Part shown: positions 49,585 through 57,831 of the stretch, one piece after another
Numbering within the stretch: the first letter of the stretch is position 1
Layout: every line of letters starts with the position of its first letter
Origin: CBDDBX01 sp965225955
GTDB taxonomy: Bacteria; Acidobacteriota; Aminicenantia; UBA2199
Length of the DNA stretch: 64,000 bases
Reading direction: 5' to 3'
Assembly (NCBI GenBank): GCA_965225955.1
Contig: CBDDBX010000015.1
Location: forward strand, 66,247 to 130,246
The notes under the pieces: model-generated
What the model was told of the DNA's origin: nothing
The model's input: the letters and a program-made list of their open reading frames with translations, nothing else
Databases searched by the model: none
Made by a program: the position numbers and the translations under genes

Positions 49585-51759
49585 ATGAGTTCAGTTTCAA
49601 TTAGAAAAAAGATAACTTATCTTAATATTGCAACCGCAATATTGATTATTGTAGCGTTTCTTCTGATTATATCAATAAAGAAAGATACCGTTATCGATAG
49701 AGTAGACGAAGAGATTGATAAAACTATAAAAAAGAATCTGGCTGATATTGCCAGAGGGGTGTATTTTAAACTCCAGAGTGCCAATGAACTGCTTAAAAAT
49801 GAGATTGAATCCGGTTTGAATGTTGTAGAACATGTTGCTGCAAATAAAGGCGGAATTCAGCTGGACCAGAGAAATAAAGTCAGATGGAATGCCGTAAACC
49901 AGTATTCCAAAAGTGTAACAAGTATTGAATTGCCGGGAATGAATGTAGGCAGAGCATGGCTCGGGCAGAACAGATCATTCAGTAGCAGTACTCCTGTTGT
50001 AGATGAAACTGCAGGATTAGTTGGGGGAACAGTAACCGTTTTTCAACGAATGAATGAAGCCGGTGATATGCTTAGAGTCGCTACAAATGTTAAAAAGCTT
50101 GATGGAACAAGAGCTGTTGGTACATATATCCCGGCAGTTAATCCGGATGGTAAAGCCAATCCGGTTATTTCCAGGATTCTCAGAGGGGAAACCTTCCGGG
50201 GCAGGGCTTTTGTTGTTAATGCGTGGTATCTGACAGCTTATAAACCGATTAAGAATAGTAGTGGAAGAGTTATCGGCATCATCTACTATGGAATAAGGCA
50301 GGAAAAGGCTGAATCCATAAGAAACTCTATTATGTCTCTTGTTGTAGGTAAAACCGGTTATGTATATGTTATGGGAGCAAAAGGTAAAGATGCCGGGCGT
50401 TATATAATTTCCCTCAAAGGTAAGAGAGATGGGGAAGATATCTCCGGTGCAAAGGATGCAACGGGACGTCTCTTTATAAAAGATATTGTTAAAGCTGCAT
50501 CTAAATTAAAAGGAGAAGAGATCGCATTTGATAGTTATTACTGGAAAAATAAAGGTGAAAGTGAAGCAAGAAGAAAAACTGTAGCAATTTCGTATTTCAA
50601 AGACTGGGAATGGGTCATCGGGGTTGGTGCTTACGATGACGATTTCAAAGATTCCAAAGATACAGTAGAGAGTTCAATTAACGATATCAGTGTTATTGGA
50701 TCAATTGCAGGTTTTTTCCTTATAATTGGAGCTATTATATTATCATTACTGGTCTCCGGCCGCATAACTTCTTCTCTGACGCTTATTGTTGACAGGATGA
50801 AAGATCTTGCGTCAGGTGAGGCTGACCTTACCAGACATCTGGATATAAAATCTTCTGATGAGGTTGGAGAACTTGGTGGGAGGATAGATGCATTTATTGG
50901 TAATATTAAAGCTCTCATTGTAAATGTTAAAGGAAGCTCTGAAATAGTAAGCTCTTCAGCGGTTCAGATCTCATCAACTACAGAAGAGTTTGCAGCTACT
51001 ATTTCTGAACAGAATACTCAATCTCAGAATGTTGCTTTCTCAGTAAAAGAGCTGACAACAACTTCAGATGAGATTGCAAGTTCAGTTGAGGAGACCAAAA
51101 ACAGTGCAGAGGAATCAAGTCGTATGACTCAGGAGGGTAGCGAAGCTATAAAATCCTCTATAGATACTCTGAATACAATACAGGAACAGACGGGGAACCT
51201 GAGTGCAACAATAAGTAAGCTTGGTCTTTCAACAGATAAGATTGGTAATATTATTGTTGTTATAAATGAGATTGCGGACCAGACAAACCTTCTGGCTCTT
51301 AATGCTGCAATTGAGGCTGCAAGAGCTGGTGAAGCCGGAAGGGGGTTTGCTGTTGTTGCGGATGAGGTCAGAAAGCTGGCTGAAAGAACCAGTAAAGCTA
51401 CAAAAGAGATCGAAGTGATTATAAGCGATCTCCAGAGAGAATCTGTAGCTGCAGAACTGGCAATGAATGAGACAACAAGTGAAGTGGAGCAGGGAACAAA
51501 AGCAAGTCAGGAATCTCTTGAACTGCTGGCAAAGATAGTCGGCTCCAGTGATAACATTGTGGAATCTGCTACTGTGGTTGCTGCAGCAATAGCAGAAGAG
51601 AATGCTGTTATTGATGAAGTAAATACAAATATTCAGAGTATCGCCAATGGTGCGGAAGAGTCTGCATCAGCGGTTCAGAATATTGCTGAAACAGCAGAGT
51701 TGTTATCCCAGAACGCAGAAGAGTTAAAAGATCTGGTAGACCGTTTTAAAGTAGATTAA
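49585..51759 (+). CDS. Methyl-accepting chemotaxis protein with a Cache-type sensor
   Basis: A 724-residue transmembrane chemoreceptor. Helix 1 is at about 13-31. The large periplasmic part (32-375) looks like a Cache_3-Cache_2 fusion (GGTVTVFQRM, VVNAWYLTAYKPI, GKTGYVYVMG, YFKDWEWVIGVGAY). Helix 2 is at ~375-398, then HAMP, and the signalling hairpin with EIADQTNLLALNAAIEAARA and GRGFAVVADEVRKLAERT. No C-terminal CheR-binding pentapeptide is seen. GAGG lies 6 nt before the ATG at 49585; the GTG at 49573 is less likely. The ligand is unknown. Confidence 0.94.
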   Translation: MSSVSIRKKITYLNIATAILIIVAFLLIISIKKDTVIDRVDEEIDKTIKKNLADIARGVYFKLQSANELLKNEIESGLNVVEHVAANKGGIQLDQRNKVRWNAVNQYSKSVTSIELPGMNVGRAWLGQNRSFSSSTPVVDETAGLVGGTVTVFQRMNEAGDMLRVATNVKKLDGTRAVGTYIPAVNPDGKANPVISRILRGETFRGRAFVVNAWYLTAYKPIKNSSGRVIGIIYYGIRQEKAESIRNSIMSLVVGKTGYVYVMGAKGKDAGRYIISLKGKRDGEDISGAKDATGRLFIKDIVKAASKLKGEEIAFDSYYWKNKGESEARRKTVAISYFKDWEWVIGVGAYDDDFKDSKDTVESSINDISVIGSIAGFFLIIGAIILSLLVSGRITSSLTLIVDRMKDLASGEADLTRHLDIKSSDEVGELGGRIDAFIGNIKALIVNVKGSSEIVSSSAVQISSTTEEFAATISEQNTQSQNVAFSVKELTTTSDEIASSVEETKNSAEESSRMTQEGSEAIKSSIDTLNTIQEQTGNLSATISKLGLSTDKIGNIIVVINEIADQTNLLALNAAIEAARAGEAGRGFAVVADEVRKLAERTSKATKEIEVIISDLQRESVAAELAMNETTSEVEQGTKASQESLELLAKIVGSSDNIVESATVVAAAIAEENAVIDEVNTNIQSIANGAEESASAVQNIAETAELLSQNAEELKDLVDRFKVD

Positions 51760-51788
51760 TTTGAAACTATAATAAAGATGAAAAACAG

Positions 51789-51810
51789 AGGGCGTAATTT
51801 CTTACGCCCT
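51789..51810 (+). terminator. Terminator hairpin after the MCP gene
   Basis: AGGGCGTAA pairs perfectly with TTACGCCCT (9 bp) around TTTC. It lies between the MCP and SRAP genes. Confidence 0.7.
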
Positions 51811-51835
51811 GAATTACCGGGAACAGGTGTCATAG

Positions 51836-52453
51836 ATGTGTGGACGAATTGCAGGAGCTGTTTCTCTGATGGATCAGTATGAAGGAGATATTTCGTATAA
51901 TATTGCTCCGGGTTCATATGTATGGGTTATTAACAGAGAAGGGGCAGTAAACTATAAATGGGGCCTGGTGCCGGGATGGATGAAAGATGGTAGCAAATCC
52001 TACAACCTCTCAAACCTCAGAGACGATACTCTTACTGTGAAGAGGAAGTTTCAGGGAAACTACAGAAAACGAAGGTGCCTGATTCCGGTTTCAGGTTTTT
52101 ATGAGTGGAAGAGAGAGGGAGATAAGAAGATTCCGCATTTTTTCTATAGATCTGAAAAGATGGATTTCTGCCTTGCTGGTCTTTGGGATACATGTGAACA
52201 GCAGGGCTCTGTTCTCAATACTTTTACTATCATAACGACTGATGCCAATAGTCTTATGGCTCCGATACATCACAGAATGCCTGTTATAGTTGAGGATTAT
52301 GAGAGGTGGCTTAATTCAGGTAGTGTGGATGATATTCTGAAACCGGCATCAGATGATTTCCTGAGTTGCCATCGGGTATCAGCATATGTTAATAAAACCA
52401 GAAATCAGGGCATCAAATGTATTGAAGAAATTCATAGTGAGATAGATTGGTGA
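51836..52453 (+). CDS. SRAP-domain abasic-site DNA crosslinking protein (YedK/HMCES type)
   Basis: A 205-residue protein that shields abasic sites in single-stranded DNA by forming a covalent bond through Cys2. The N-terminus is MCGRI, so the reactive Cys is exposed once Met is removed. The other active-site parts are present: NIAPG, the NxR element as SNLRDD (family norm NARxET), Glu in SGFYEWK, and His in PIHHRMPVI. The length is typical. AGGTG precedes the ATG. Its stop is 10 bp from the convergent tRNA-Leu gene. Confidence 0.93.
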   Translation: MCGRIAGAVSLMDQYEGDISYNIAPGSYVWVINREGAVNYKWGLVPGWMKDGSKSYNLSNLRDDTLTVKRKFQGNYRKRRCLIPVSGFYEWKREGDKKIPHFFYRSEKMDFCLAGLWDTCEQQGSVLNTFTIITTDANSLMAPIHHRMPVIVEDYERWLNSGSVDDILKPASDDFLSCHRVSAYVNKTRNQGIKCIEEIHSEIDW

Positions 52454-52462
52454 ACTGAAACA

Positions 52463-52547
52463 TGCCGGAGGAGGGAGTCGAACCCTCACAAGGGTAAACC
52501 TCGTCAGATTTTGAGTCTGATGCGTCTGCCAATTCCGCCACTCCGGC
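52463..52547 (-). tRNA. tRNA-Leu(CAA)
   Basis: An 85-nt class II tRNA. The 7-bp acceptor stem is GCCGGAG / CTCCGGC with discriminator A. The D-arm is GGCGGAATTGGCAGACGC, the anticodon arm is TCAGA-CTCAAAA-TCTGA giving anticodon CAA (codon UUG), a long variable arm follows, and the T-arm is GAGGG-TTCGACT-CCCTC. The 3' CCA is not encoded (the next bases are TGT), so it must be added by the enzyme encoded at 37614-39074. Its predicted transcription start lies only ~2 nt before the mature 5' end. Confidence 0.96.
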
Positions 52548-52555
52548 AATCCTTC

Positions 52556-52585
52556 ATTATAGTTTAATATTGGGGGTAATGTCAA
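52556..52585 (-). promoter_or_regulatory. Promoter of tRNA-Leu
   Basis: On the minus strand -35 TTGACA (52585-52580), 18-nt spacer, -10 TATAAT (52561-52556), both perfect. The predicted start is near 52549. Confidence 0.82.
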
Positions 52586-52694
52586 TCTTATTAACGTATC
52601 CCTTCTGTTGGAAGAACTGCAAATAATCTTTTCTTATAGCAGAAGGGAGATAGCTTAACAGGTATTGGTTGTAACAGAAGACAGGCTTCGCAGC

Positions 52695-54257
52695 TTATTT
52701 AATATATTTTTTAATTTCCACTGTTTTGGGAGGATTCTGTTTCCAGAAATACTGGGGAATAGATTTAAGAGCAACATCAGCCTGATTTACAGAACTGAAT
52801 CTACCATACATTACAAGGAAACATATTCTGTTACCTCTTCTTATATTAAGGATATAAAAGTTGTCTTTATTGTGAATCTCTTTAAAAGCTTTTGTAATAG
52901 ATGTCTTCTGACATGCCAGTTCCAGTAAAACCCCGTAACGCCATGGCTTCTTTTTAAACTGTTTCTTCCAGAGGTCCCCGGCTATAACCAGTTTACCCTT
53001 TTCCAGAAATCCCCGTGGGGAACTATTCTCTCTTTTTATATTTTCAGGACTCTTTTTTGCAGAAGACCTTTTCTGTTCAGGAGCCTTTTTCTTTACAGAA
53101 GGTTCAGGTTTTACCTGCGCTGGTTCAGGTTTCTTTTCTGATGATACTGGTTTTTTACCTTCTGAAGCCAGACTTTTCTCTTCCACAACCTCATTCTTCA
53201 TAACAGGTTCAGCTGTCTTCTTCTCTTTTGTTTCAGGTTGGGTGGTAAGGTTGGTGAAAGGTTTAGAGTCTTCAGGCTGAAGAAAGAAGAGTATACTTGC
53301 AACTATAAGAAGAGCTGCAATAAAGAGGAACCATTTCATGTTACCTTTCTTTTCCATAGAATCTGAAATAAGAGCTTCTACATCAGATTCAAGTTGCTCA
53401 TCAGATGCAGCGTAGCTGTCCTCTTCCTGCTGACCGTCGAAAACAAATGATGAAACAGGTGGTTCTTCCTGTCTTTTTACAGGTTCTTCAAATGTTGGGG
53501 AATTCTTTTCAACAGGGGGGGTGGTTTTAGCAGTGTCCTGCTGTGAATAATCGATTTGAGGTTTATCTACAAGATTTGCCATTATGAAGAAAAAGATAAT
53601 TTTCAAAAGAGAGTTTCTGTGAGCTCCATCGTAACTGGAGAGTACATGTTCAAGAGTTACGTCCCCATTGAAAGCTCTCAGCAGCTGAGACTGTCTTTCG
53701 GTAAGGTTGAACTTCCTGATTCTTGCTTCGCTATCTGTTACTTTCAGTTTAATGTGAAGAGAACCAATCTCTTCCCATACTCTTTTAAGGTCAAGTATTT
53801 CGATAATATATTTAACTACAAAATCTGTTATCTTAAGATCAAGACTGAGAAGTCTTTCCGGTGGTGTATCTTTAACAAACTGAAATGATCCTTCCTGCCA
53901 GGTAAGAACACTGTCTATAATTTTTTTCAGCTGATACCGTGAAGCTTCGATAAGTTCTTCAAGAGTTATTATTCCATGCTCAACAAGAGCTTTACCTGCT
54001 GTATTTGAAGCATTCAGGTCCAGTTCAGGGTGACTGAGTGCTTCAGGAGTTGTCATATTCAGAGATATCAGAACATTCTCAAGCTTATCTTCAGGTGAAT
54101 TTGATATCGCCCAAATGAGTTTGCCTCTGTTAAAATACAGAACTTTCAGAATATCATCTTTCTTAAGATAGAGAATACCTGTAAGATCTAGTTCAAAAAC
54201 TCTTAACAGCAGTTTGATTGCAGGTGTATCGATTAACTGGCCTTTTTCATTTAACAT
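52695..54257 (-). CDS. DUF4388 (PATAN-like) protein with a membrane helix and SPOR-like C-terminus
   Basis: A 520-residue protein. Residues 1-110 match DUF4388 (LLLRVFELDLTGILYL, LYFNRGKLIWAISNSPEDKL, LVEHGIITLEELIEA), a domain common in gliding, pilus and signalling proteins of delta-like bacteria. A helical part follows to ~245. After a linker, a membrane helix is at ~305-327 (MKWFLFIAALLIVASILFFL), then a Lys/Glu/Pro-rich stretch, and a C-terminal domain (YGVLLELACQKTSITKAF, CFLVMYGRFSSVNQADVAL) with the look of a SPOR peptidoglycan-binding domain. It would link a cytoplasmic signal to the cell wall. It is downstream of pth on the same strand. Confidence 0.8.
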   Translation of the reverse strand: MLNEKGQLIDTPAIKLLLRVFELDLTGILYLKKDDILKVLYFNRGKLIWAISNSPEDKLENVLISLNMTTPEALSHPELDLNASNTAGKALVEHGIITLEELIEASRYQLKKIIDSVLTWQEGSFQFVKDTPPERLLSLDLKITDFVVKYIIEILDLKRVWEEIGSLHIKLKVTDSEARIRKFNLTERQSQLLRAFNGDVTLEHVLSSYDGAHRNSLLKIIFFFIMANLVDKPQIDYSQQDTAKTTPPVEKNSPTFEEPVKRQEEPPVSSFVFDGQQEEDSYAASDEQLESDVEALISDSMEKKGNMKWFLFIAALLIVASILFFLQPEDSKPFTNLTTQPETKEKKTAEPVMKNEVVEEKSLASEGKKPVSSEKKPEPAQVKPEPSVKKKAPEQKRSSAKKSPENIKRENSSPRGFLEKGKLVIAGDLWKKQFKKKPWRYGVLLELACQKTSITKAFKEIHNKDNFYILNIRRGNRICFLVMYGRFSSVNQADVALKSIPQYFWKQNPPKTVEIKKYIK

Positions 54258-54326
54258 TAAACAACTCTCTTTTTCTATTTTTATCCAATACTATCTACTT
54301 GTCAATAGTAATGAAGAAAAACAGTA

Positions 54327-54896
54327 CTACCGGAGATCTACTTTATTCCAGCTTTTTGGCCAGCTTGAGGGAGTTTCATCTACTGCTTTTTCAAGAAGAT
54401 CTGAAGCGTTTGCCAGAATATAAGGAAGGTCTTTTGCCTCATCTTTGTTAAATTTTCCGAGAACCCATGAACTTACATCTCCTCTGGAGGGTCTTGAAAT
54501 ACCAACTCTGAGCCGATAAAAATCCCTTGTTCCCAGAACCTGGGAAATTGAGCGTAGTCCATTGTGTCCTCCCAGGCCACCACCTTTTTTAAGGCTTCCG
54601 AAACCAAAATCTGTTTCCAGGTCGTCATGTATAACAAGTAGTTCATCCGGCTGGATTTTGAAAAAGTTCATAATACCCAGAACACTCTCTCCACTTTTAT
54701 TCATGAATGTCAGAGGTTTTATGAGGAATTTTTTTGATCCTCCTGTTGTGAATGTAATATATTCGCCTTTATATTTCTTCTGCCAGGTTTCTGAAAAGTA
54801 TTCAGTAAAATGATCTGATACCATCCAGCCAACATTGTGTCTTGTATCTCTGTATTCATTCCCGGGATTTCCGAGGGCAGCTATAAGTTTTATCAT
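54327..54896 (-). CDS. pth: Peptidyl-tRNA hydrolase
   Basis: A 189-residue enzyme that frees tRNA from stalled peptidyl-tRNA. The start MIKLIAALGNPGNEYRDTRHN contains the catalytic His in RHNVGW. The substrate-binding parts FMNKSGESV, VIHDDLETDFG and GHNGLRSI follow. Full length for the family. The Shine-Dalgarno GGAG lies inside a perfect 16-bp palindrome next to the ATG. A promoter TTGACT - 18 nt - TATAAT lies upstream. Confidence 0.96.
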   Translation of the reverse strand: MIKLIAALGNPGNEYRDTRHNVGWMVSDHFTEYFSETWQKKYKGEYITFTTGGSKKFLIKPLTFMNKSGESVLGIMNFFKIQPDELLVIHDDLETDFGFGSLKKGGGLGGHNGLRSISQVLGTRDFYRLRVGISRPSRGDVSSWVLGKFNKDEAKDLPYILANASDLLEKAVDETPSSWPKSWNKVDLR

Positions 54897-54900
54897 AGTA

Positions 54901-54916
54901 ACTCCATTAATGGAGT
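54901..54916. promoter_or_regulatory. Perfect 16-bp palindrome over the pth ribosome-binding site
   Basis: ACTCCATTAATGGAGT reads the same on both strands. It covers the predicted transcription start (about 54911) and the Shine-Dalgarno GGAG of pth. It could be an operator, or an RNA hairpin that hides the ribosome-binding site. Confidence 0.6.
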
Positions 54917-54917
54917 A

Positions 54918-54947
54918 ATTATATTATTAATGACTTCTTTGAGTCAA
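54918..54947 (-). promoter_or_regulatory. Promoter of pth
   Basis: On the minus strand -35 TTGACT (54947-54942), 18-nt spacer, -10 TATAAT (54923-54918). Confidence 0.75.
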
Positions 54948-54955
54948 AGAAAAGA

Positions 54956-54984
54956 TTGTGAGACTGCCTGCTCTTTACTATAAT
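54956..54984 (+). promoter_or_regulatory. Promoter of cstA
   Basis: -35 TTGTGA at 54956-54961, 17-nt spacer, -10 TATAAT at 54979-54984. The leader to the ATG at 55039 is about 48 nt. Confidence 0.7.
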
Positions 54985-55038
54985 GTTGATCAGTATCTAC
55001 GGACTTCACAAGCAGGGTATTCTGATGTATGATGAAAA

Positions 55039-56712
55039 ATGAGTGGATTATTAATTTTTACACTGGCAATATTGTGGGTTGCTGCTGCTTTTCTAAAATA
55101 TGGAAGAAAGCTTCAAAGAGAGTTAGTGGAGCCTCTTGATCAGGCGCCAGTACCTTCTGTAAAATATAAAGACGGCAAGGATTTCTCCCCTGCATCACCA
55201 ATGGTTCTTTTTGGTCACCATTTCTCTTCTATTGCAGGAGCCGGCCCTATTGTAGGGCCTATTATTGCAGTGTCTGCTTTTGGATGGGGAGCTGCACTTA
55301 TCTGGTTACTGGTTGCAAGCGTATTTATAGGAGCTGTCCACGACTATCTATCTCTTATTATATCTGTAAGAAACGATGGGATATCTATTCCTGAAAGTGC
55401 CGGGCAATTTGTGAGCAGAAAGGCGCGTATTCTGTTTCTTACATTTGTATGGCTCACGATAATTCTTGTTATTGCTGTTTTTGGGGATTTTGCAGCGAAG
55501 GCACTGGCCTCAACACCTGCACTGGTACTACCGACCTTTCTTCTGATCCCTCTGTCCATTCTTTTCGGCATTGTAAATAAGAGAAAACTTATACCTCTGC
55601 CTCTTCTGACACTTCTGGCTGTCGCAGGTCTTACAGGTGTTATATGGCTGGGATTTGCTTTTCCTGTTGTACTACCCCTTTCGGCAAATCTTATATATGG
55701 TATCTGGTTCACTCTGCTTCTGGGTTATGGTGTTGTGGCTTCTGTAACTCCTGTCTGGGTTCTTCTGCAACCAAGAGATTACATATCAAGCTGGGTTCTG
55801 ATAATTGGAGTAGTACTTGCAGTGGCTGGTATTTTTGTTGTATCTCCTCAGATGGAGGCTCCTCTGTTTACATCATTTGTGCATAAGACACATGGTCCGG
55901 TTATACCATTTATATTCATTATCATTGCCTGTGGAGCAGTTTCAGGTTTTCACAGTATTATTGCCGGAGGCACTACTTCGAAACAGCTGGGTAGTGAAAA
56001 AGATGCTCTGGCTGTGGGCTATGGGTCAATGCTTGTGGAAACAATTATTGGTGTTATCTGTATTGTTATTGCCGGCGGAGTTCTTACCTGGGGCAAAGGG
56101 AGTGGTGAGCTTCTCTGGTTAATGAATCCTTCTAATCATGGAAATCCTCTTGCGGTTTTTGGTGCCGGCTTTGGGAAGCTGACATCTTTTCTGTTTGGCT
56201 CTGAGTTGGGTAAAGTTATCGGAATAACTGTTGTAAATATATTCATAATGACAACTCTTGATACCACTGTCCGGTTGGGGCGGTTCCTGACTGGTGAGCT
56301 TATAGGAGAGAAGTTTCCCGCAATAAAGAAGAAAACTATTGTTATAACTCTGATTCCTGTTGTGCCGGCTTTCATACTTGGACTGAGTGGACAGTGGAAG
56401 ATTATATGGCCTCTTTTTGGAGCTTCAAATCAGCTGGTAGCGGCTATAGTTCTGATAATAATTACCTCATGGTTACATAGAAAGGGTAGAAAAACTGTTT
56501 ATACTCTCTGGGCTGCAATATTTATGACTATCACCACAATTGGAGCTCTTGGATGGTTAATCTGGAAATATGTTTTCAGTTCTTCTCCCAACTACTTTCT
56601 TGGGGCAGTTGCCCTGGTGCTGATAATATTGGCTATAACCATGGCAAAGGAAGCCCTTACACTGAAAACTGAATCAGAAAACAGTTCTCAAAAAAATAGT
56701 AAAACCGCATAA
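55039..56712 (+). CDS. cstA: CstA-family peptide/pyruvate transporter
   Basis: A 557-residue inner-membrane carrier of the carbon-starvation family, which takes up peptides or pyruvate. About 15 membrane helices are visible. The hallmark FGHHFSSIAGAGPIVGPIIA lies near residue 57, and ACGAVSGFHSIIAGGTTSKQ near 297 is also typical, as is WPLFGASNQLVAA near the end. It is the shorter CstA class. No strong ribosome-binding site precedes the ATG. The last codon and stop (GCATAA) lie inside a ~62-bp direct repeat that recurs 817 bp downstream, on the far side of a toxin-antitoxin pair. Confidence 0.93.
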   Translation: MSGLLIFTLAILWVAAAFLKYGRKLQRELVEPLDQAPVPSVKYKDGKDFSPASPMVLFGHHFSSIAGAGPIVGPIIAVSAFGWGAALIWLLVASVFIGAVHDYLSLIISVRNDGISIPESAGQFVSRKARILFLTFVWLTIILVIAVFGDFAAKALASTPALVLPTFLLIPLSILFGIVNKRKLIPLPLLTLLAVAGLTGVIWLGFAFPVVLPLSANLIYGIWFTLLLGYGVVASVTPVWVLLQPRDYISSWVLIIGVVLAVAGIFVVSPQMEAPLFTSFVHKTHGPVIPFIFIIIACGAVSGFHSIIAGGTTSKQLGSEKDALAVGYGSMLVETIIGVICIVIAGGVLTWGKGSGELLWLMNPSNHGNPLAVFGAGFGKLTSFLFGSELGKVIGITVVNIFIMTTLDTTVRLGRFLTGELIGEKFPAIKKKTIVITLIPVVPAFILGLSGQWKIIWPLFGASNQLVAAIVLIIITSWLHRKGRKTVYTLWAAIFMTITTIGALGWLIWKYVFSSSPNYFLGAVALVLIILAITMAKEALTLKTESENSSQKNSKTA

Positions 56713-56768
56713 TTGTATCTTTTTCCGGCTTACTGAGTAATGATAGTTGCAGAAAAACAGTGTCAGTC
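56707..56768. repeat. Direct repeat bracketing the toxin-antitoxin pair, copy 1
   Basis: It starts with the last codon and stop of cstA. The first 52 bases (56707-56758) match 57524-57575 exactly, and ten more match after a 1-base indel. Confidence 0.96.
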
Positions 56769-56827
56769 GTTGTATAGCTGTATTATTCGGTGTTGTTATG
56801 TGTTCTTGTCAGCGTGGATTTAGCGGT

Positions 56828-57214
56828 TCAGCTCTTTGTATGGTTTCTAATGAAGAGGGTGGTATCTGTTTTGTCTGCTTTTCCAGAAGCAACATCTATT
56901 ACAAGCTCTGCCAGTTCATCTTCCGATGCACCAAATTCGTAATCGTTCATTATTAAAAAAATGATTGTAGCAACAGTTCCAACTCTTTTATTACCATCAA
57001 TGAATGGATGGTTCTTAACTATATGGTATAGATATGCTGCTGCCATTTCATAGATATCTGTATGCAGGAACTGACCGTCAAAGGTTGCTGCAGGAGTAGC
57101 TATTGCTGATTTAAGAATTCCCAGATCCCTTATACCGGAATCTCCTCCATATCTTTTAATCTGATCCTGCTGGATCTCGATTATTTCTGAAAGATTTAAA
57201 AATACCGGTTCCAT
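56828..57214 (-). CDS. Doc/Fic-fold toxin
   Basis: A 128-residue toxin of the death-on-curing group. The active-site motif is HPFIDGNKR near residue 70, close to Doc-type HxFxxxNKR; Doc proteins phosphorylate EF-Tu and stop translation. The other conserved segments are GDSGIRDLGILKSAI and YEMAAAYLYHIVKN. The short length is normal for Doc. It overlaps the antitoxin gene (TAATG) and is translated after it, the usual order for such pairs. Confidence 0.93.
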   Translation of the reverse strand: MEPVFLNLSEIIEIQQDQIKRYGGDSGIRDLGILKSAIATPAATFDGQFLHTDIYEMAAAYLYHIVKNHPFIDGNKRVGTVATIIFLIMNDYEFGASEDELAELVIDVASGKADKTDTTLFIRNHTKS

Positions 57215-57441
57215 TATTCAGATAACTTTTTAAGAGCTTTGGGATATCTTCTGTTTACCTTATCAAGAGCACTTTTAAATTTCTCTTTTCTTTTATCATC
57301 TTTAACAGGTGAAAGAATCAGAACTTCACCATCGGTAGTTATATCGAAAGGAGTTTCTGAATCTGCTCCAAGAAGTTCCAGTACCGGTTTCTCAATAATC
57401 AGAGCAAGGCTGTTACCATGTTTGGTTAAATGTTTTACCAT
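57214..57441 (-). CDS. AbrB/MazE-type antitoxin
   Basis: A 75-residue antitoxin. The swapped-hairpin AbrB DNA-binding part is KHLTKHGNSLALIIEKPVLE and then FDITTDGEVLILSPV. The basic, helical C-terminus (KRKEKFKSALDKVNRRYPKA) would wrap the toxin. AAGGAG lies 6 nt before the ATG at 57441, so the longer upstream frame is not used. A 10-bp palindrome upstream is a likely self-regulation site. Confidence 0.88.
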   Translation of the reverse strand: MVKHLTKHGNSLALIIEKPVLELLGADSETPFDITTDGEVLILSPVKDDKRKEKFKSALDKVNRRYPKALKKLSE

Positions 57442-57469
57442 GTCGATCTCCTTTTTTAAGTTATTACTA

Positions 57470-57479
57470 TGTATATACA
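57470..57479. promoter_or_regulatory. Palindrome upstream of the toxin-antitoxin pair
   Basis: TGTATATACA is a perfect palindrome downstream of a minus-strand -35 TTGACA (near 57506-57501). AbrB-type antitoxins usually bind such sites to repress their own operon. Confidence 0.5.
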
Positions 57480-57523
57480 ATGTATTATTGGATCGTTTTT
57501 GTCAAGTAAAAGATTGCAAAGGA

Positions 57524-57586
57524 GCATAATTGTATCTTTTTCCGGCTTACTGAGTAATGATAGTTGCAGAAAAACCAGTGTCAGTC
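57524..57586. repeat. Direct repeat bracketing the toxin-antitoxin pair, copy 2
   Basis: Copy of 56707-56768, including the cstA stop codon sequence GCATAA but with no gene in front of it. It runs directly into the decamer array at 57576-57615. Confidence 0.96.
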
Positions 57587-57615
57587 AGTGTTGGTTCGTG
57601 TTAGTTCTTGTTATT
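57576..57615. repeat. Four degenerate decamers with 10-bp period
   Basis: CAGTGTCAGT, CAGTGTTGGT, TCGTGTTAGT and TCTTGTTATT follow one another. The same motif is at 10087-10106. The remaining bases to 57831 hold GT-rich DNA, no ORF, and the rnf promoter region. Confidence 0.65.
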
Positions 57616-57774
57616 GAGAATTTATCCTTGTTTTTTATTTGCGTGTGTTTCGATTAAAATGTGTGTGTCGTTTCTCTTTTTTCTATGGTTCTGGTGGATA
57701 GATACGAGGCGATTCTGTAGATAAAAATTATTCACTTTAAAGATTTCATGAATTTGATTTTTACGGTCTAATGG

Positions 57775-57811
57775 TTTATCCTTAATCCTCCGGTTTTATA
57801 ATCGGAAACCG
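57775..57811 (+). promoter_or_regulatory. Probable rnf operon promoter with an inverted repeat over the -10 box
   Basis: -10 TATAAT at 57797-57802 with a weak -35 TTTATC (57775-57780, 16-nt spacer). CGGTTT (57791-57796) and AAACCG (57806-57811) flank the -10 box, so a repressor or activator could bind across it. Confidence 0.5.
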
Positions 57812-57831
57812 AATATTGTGGAGTAACGTTT

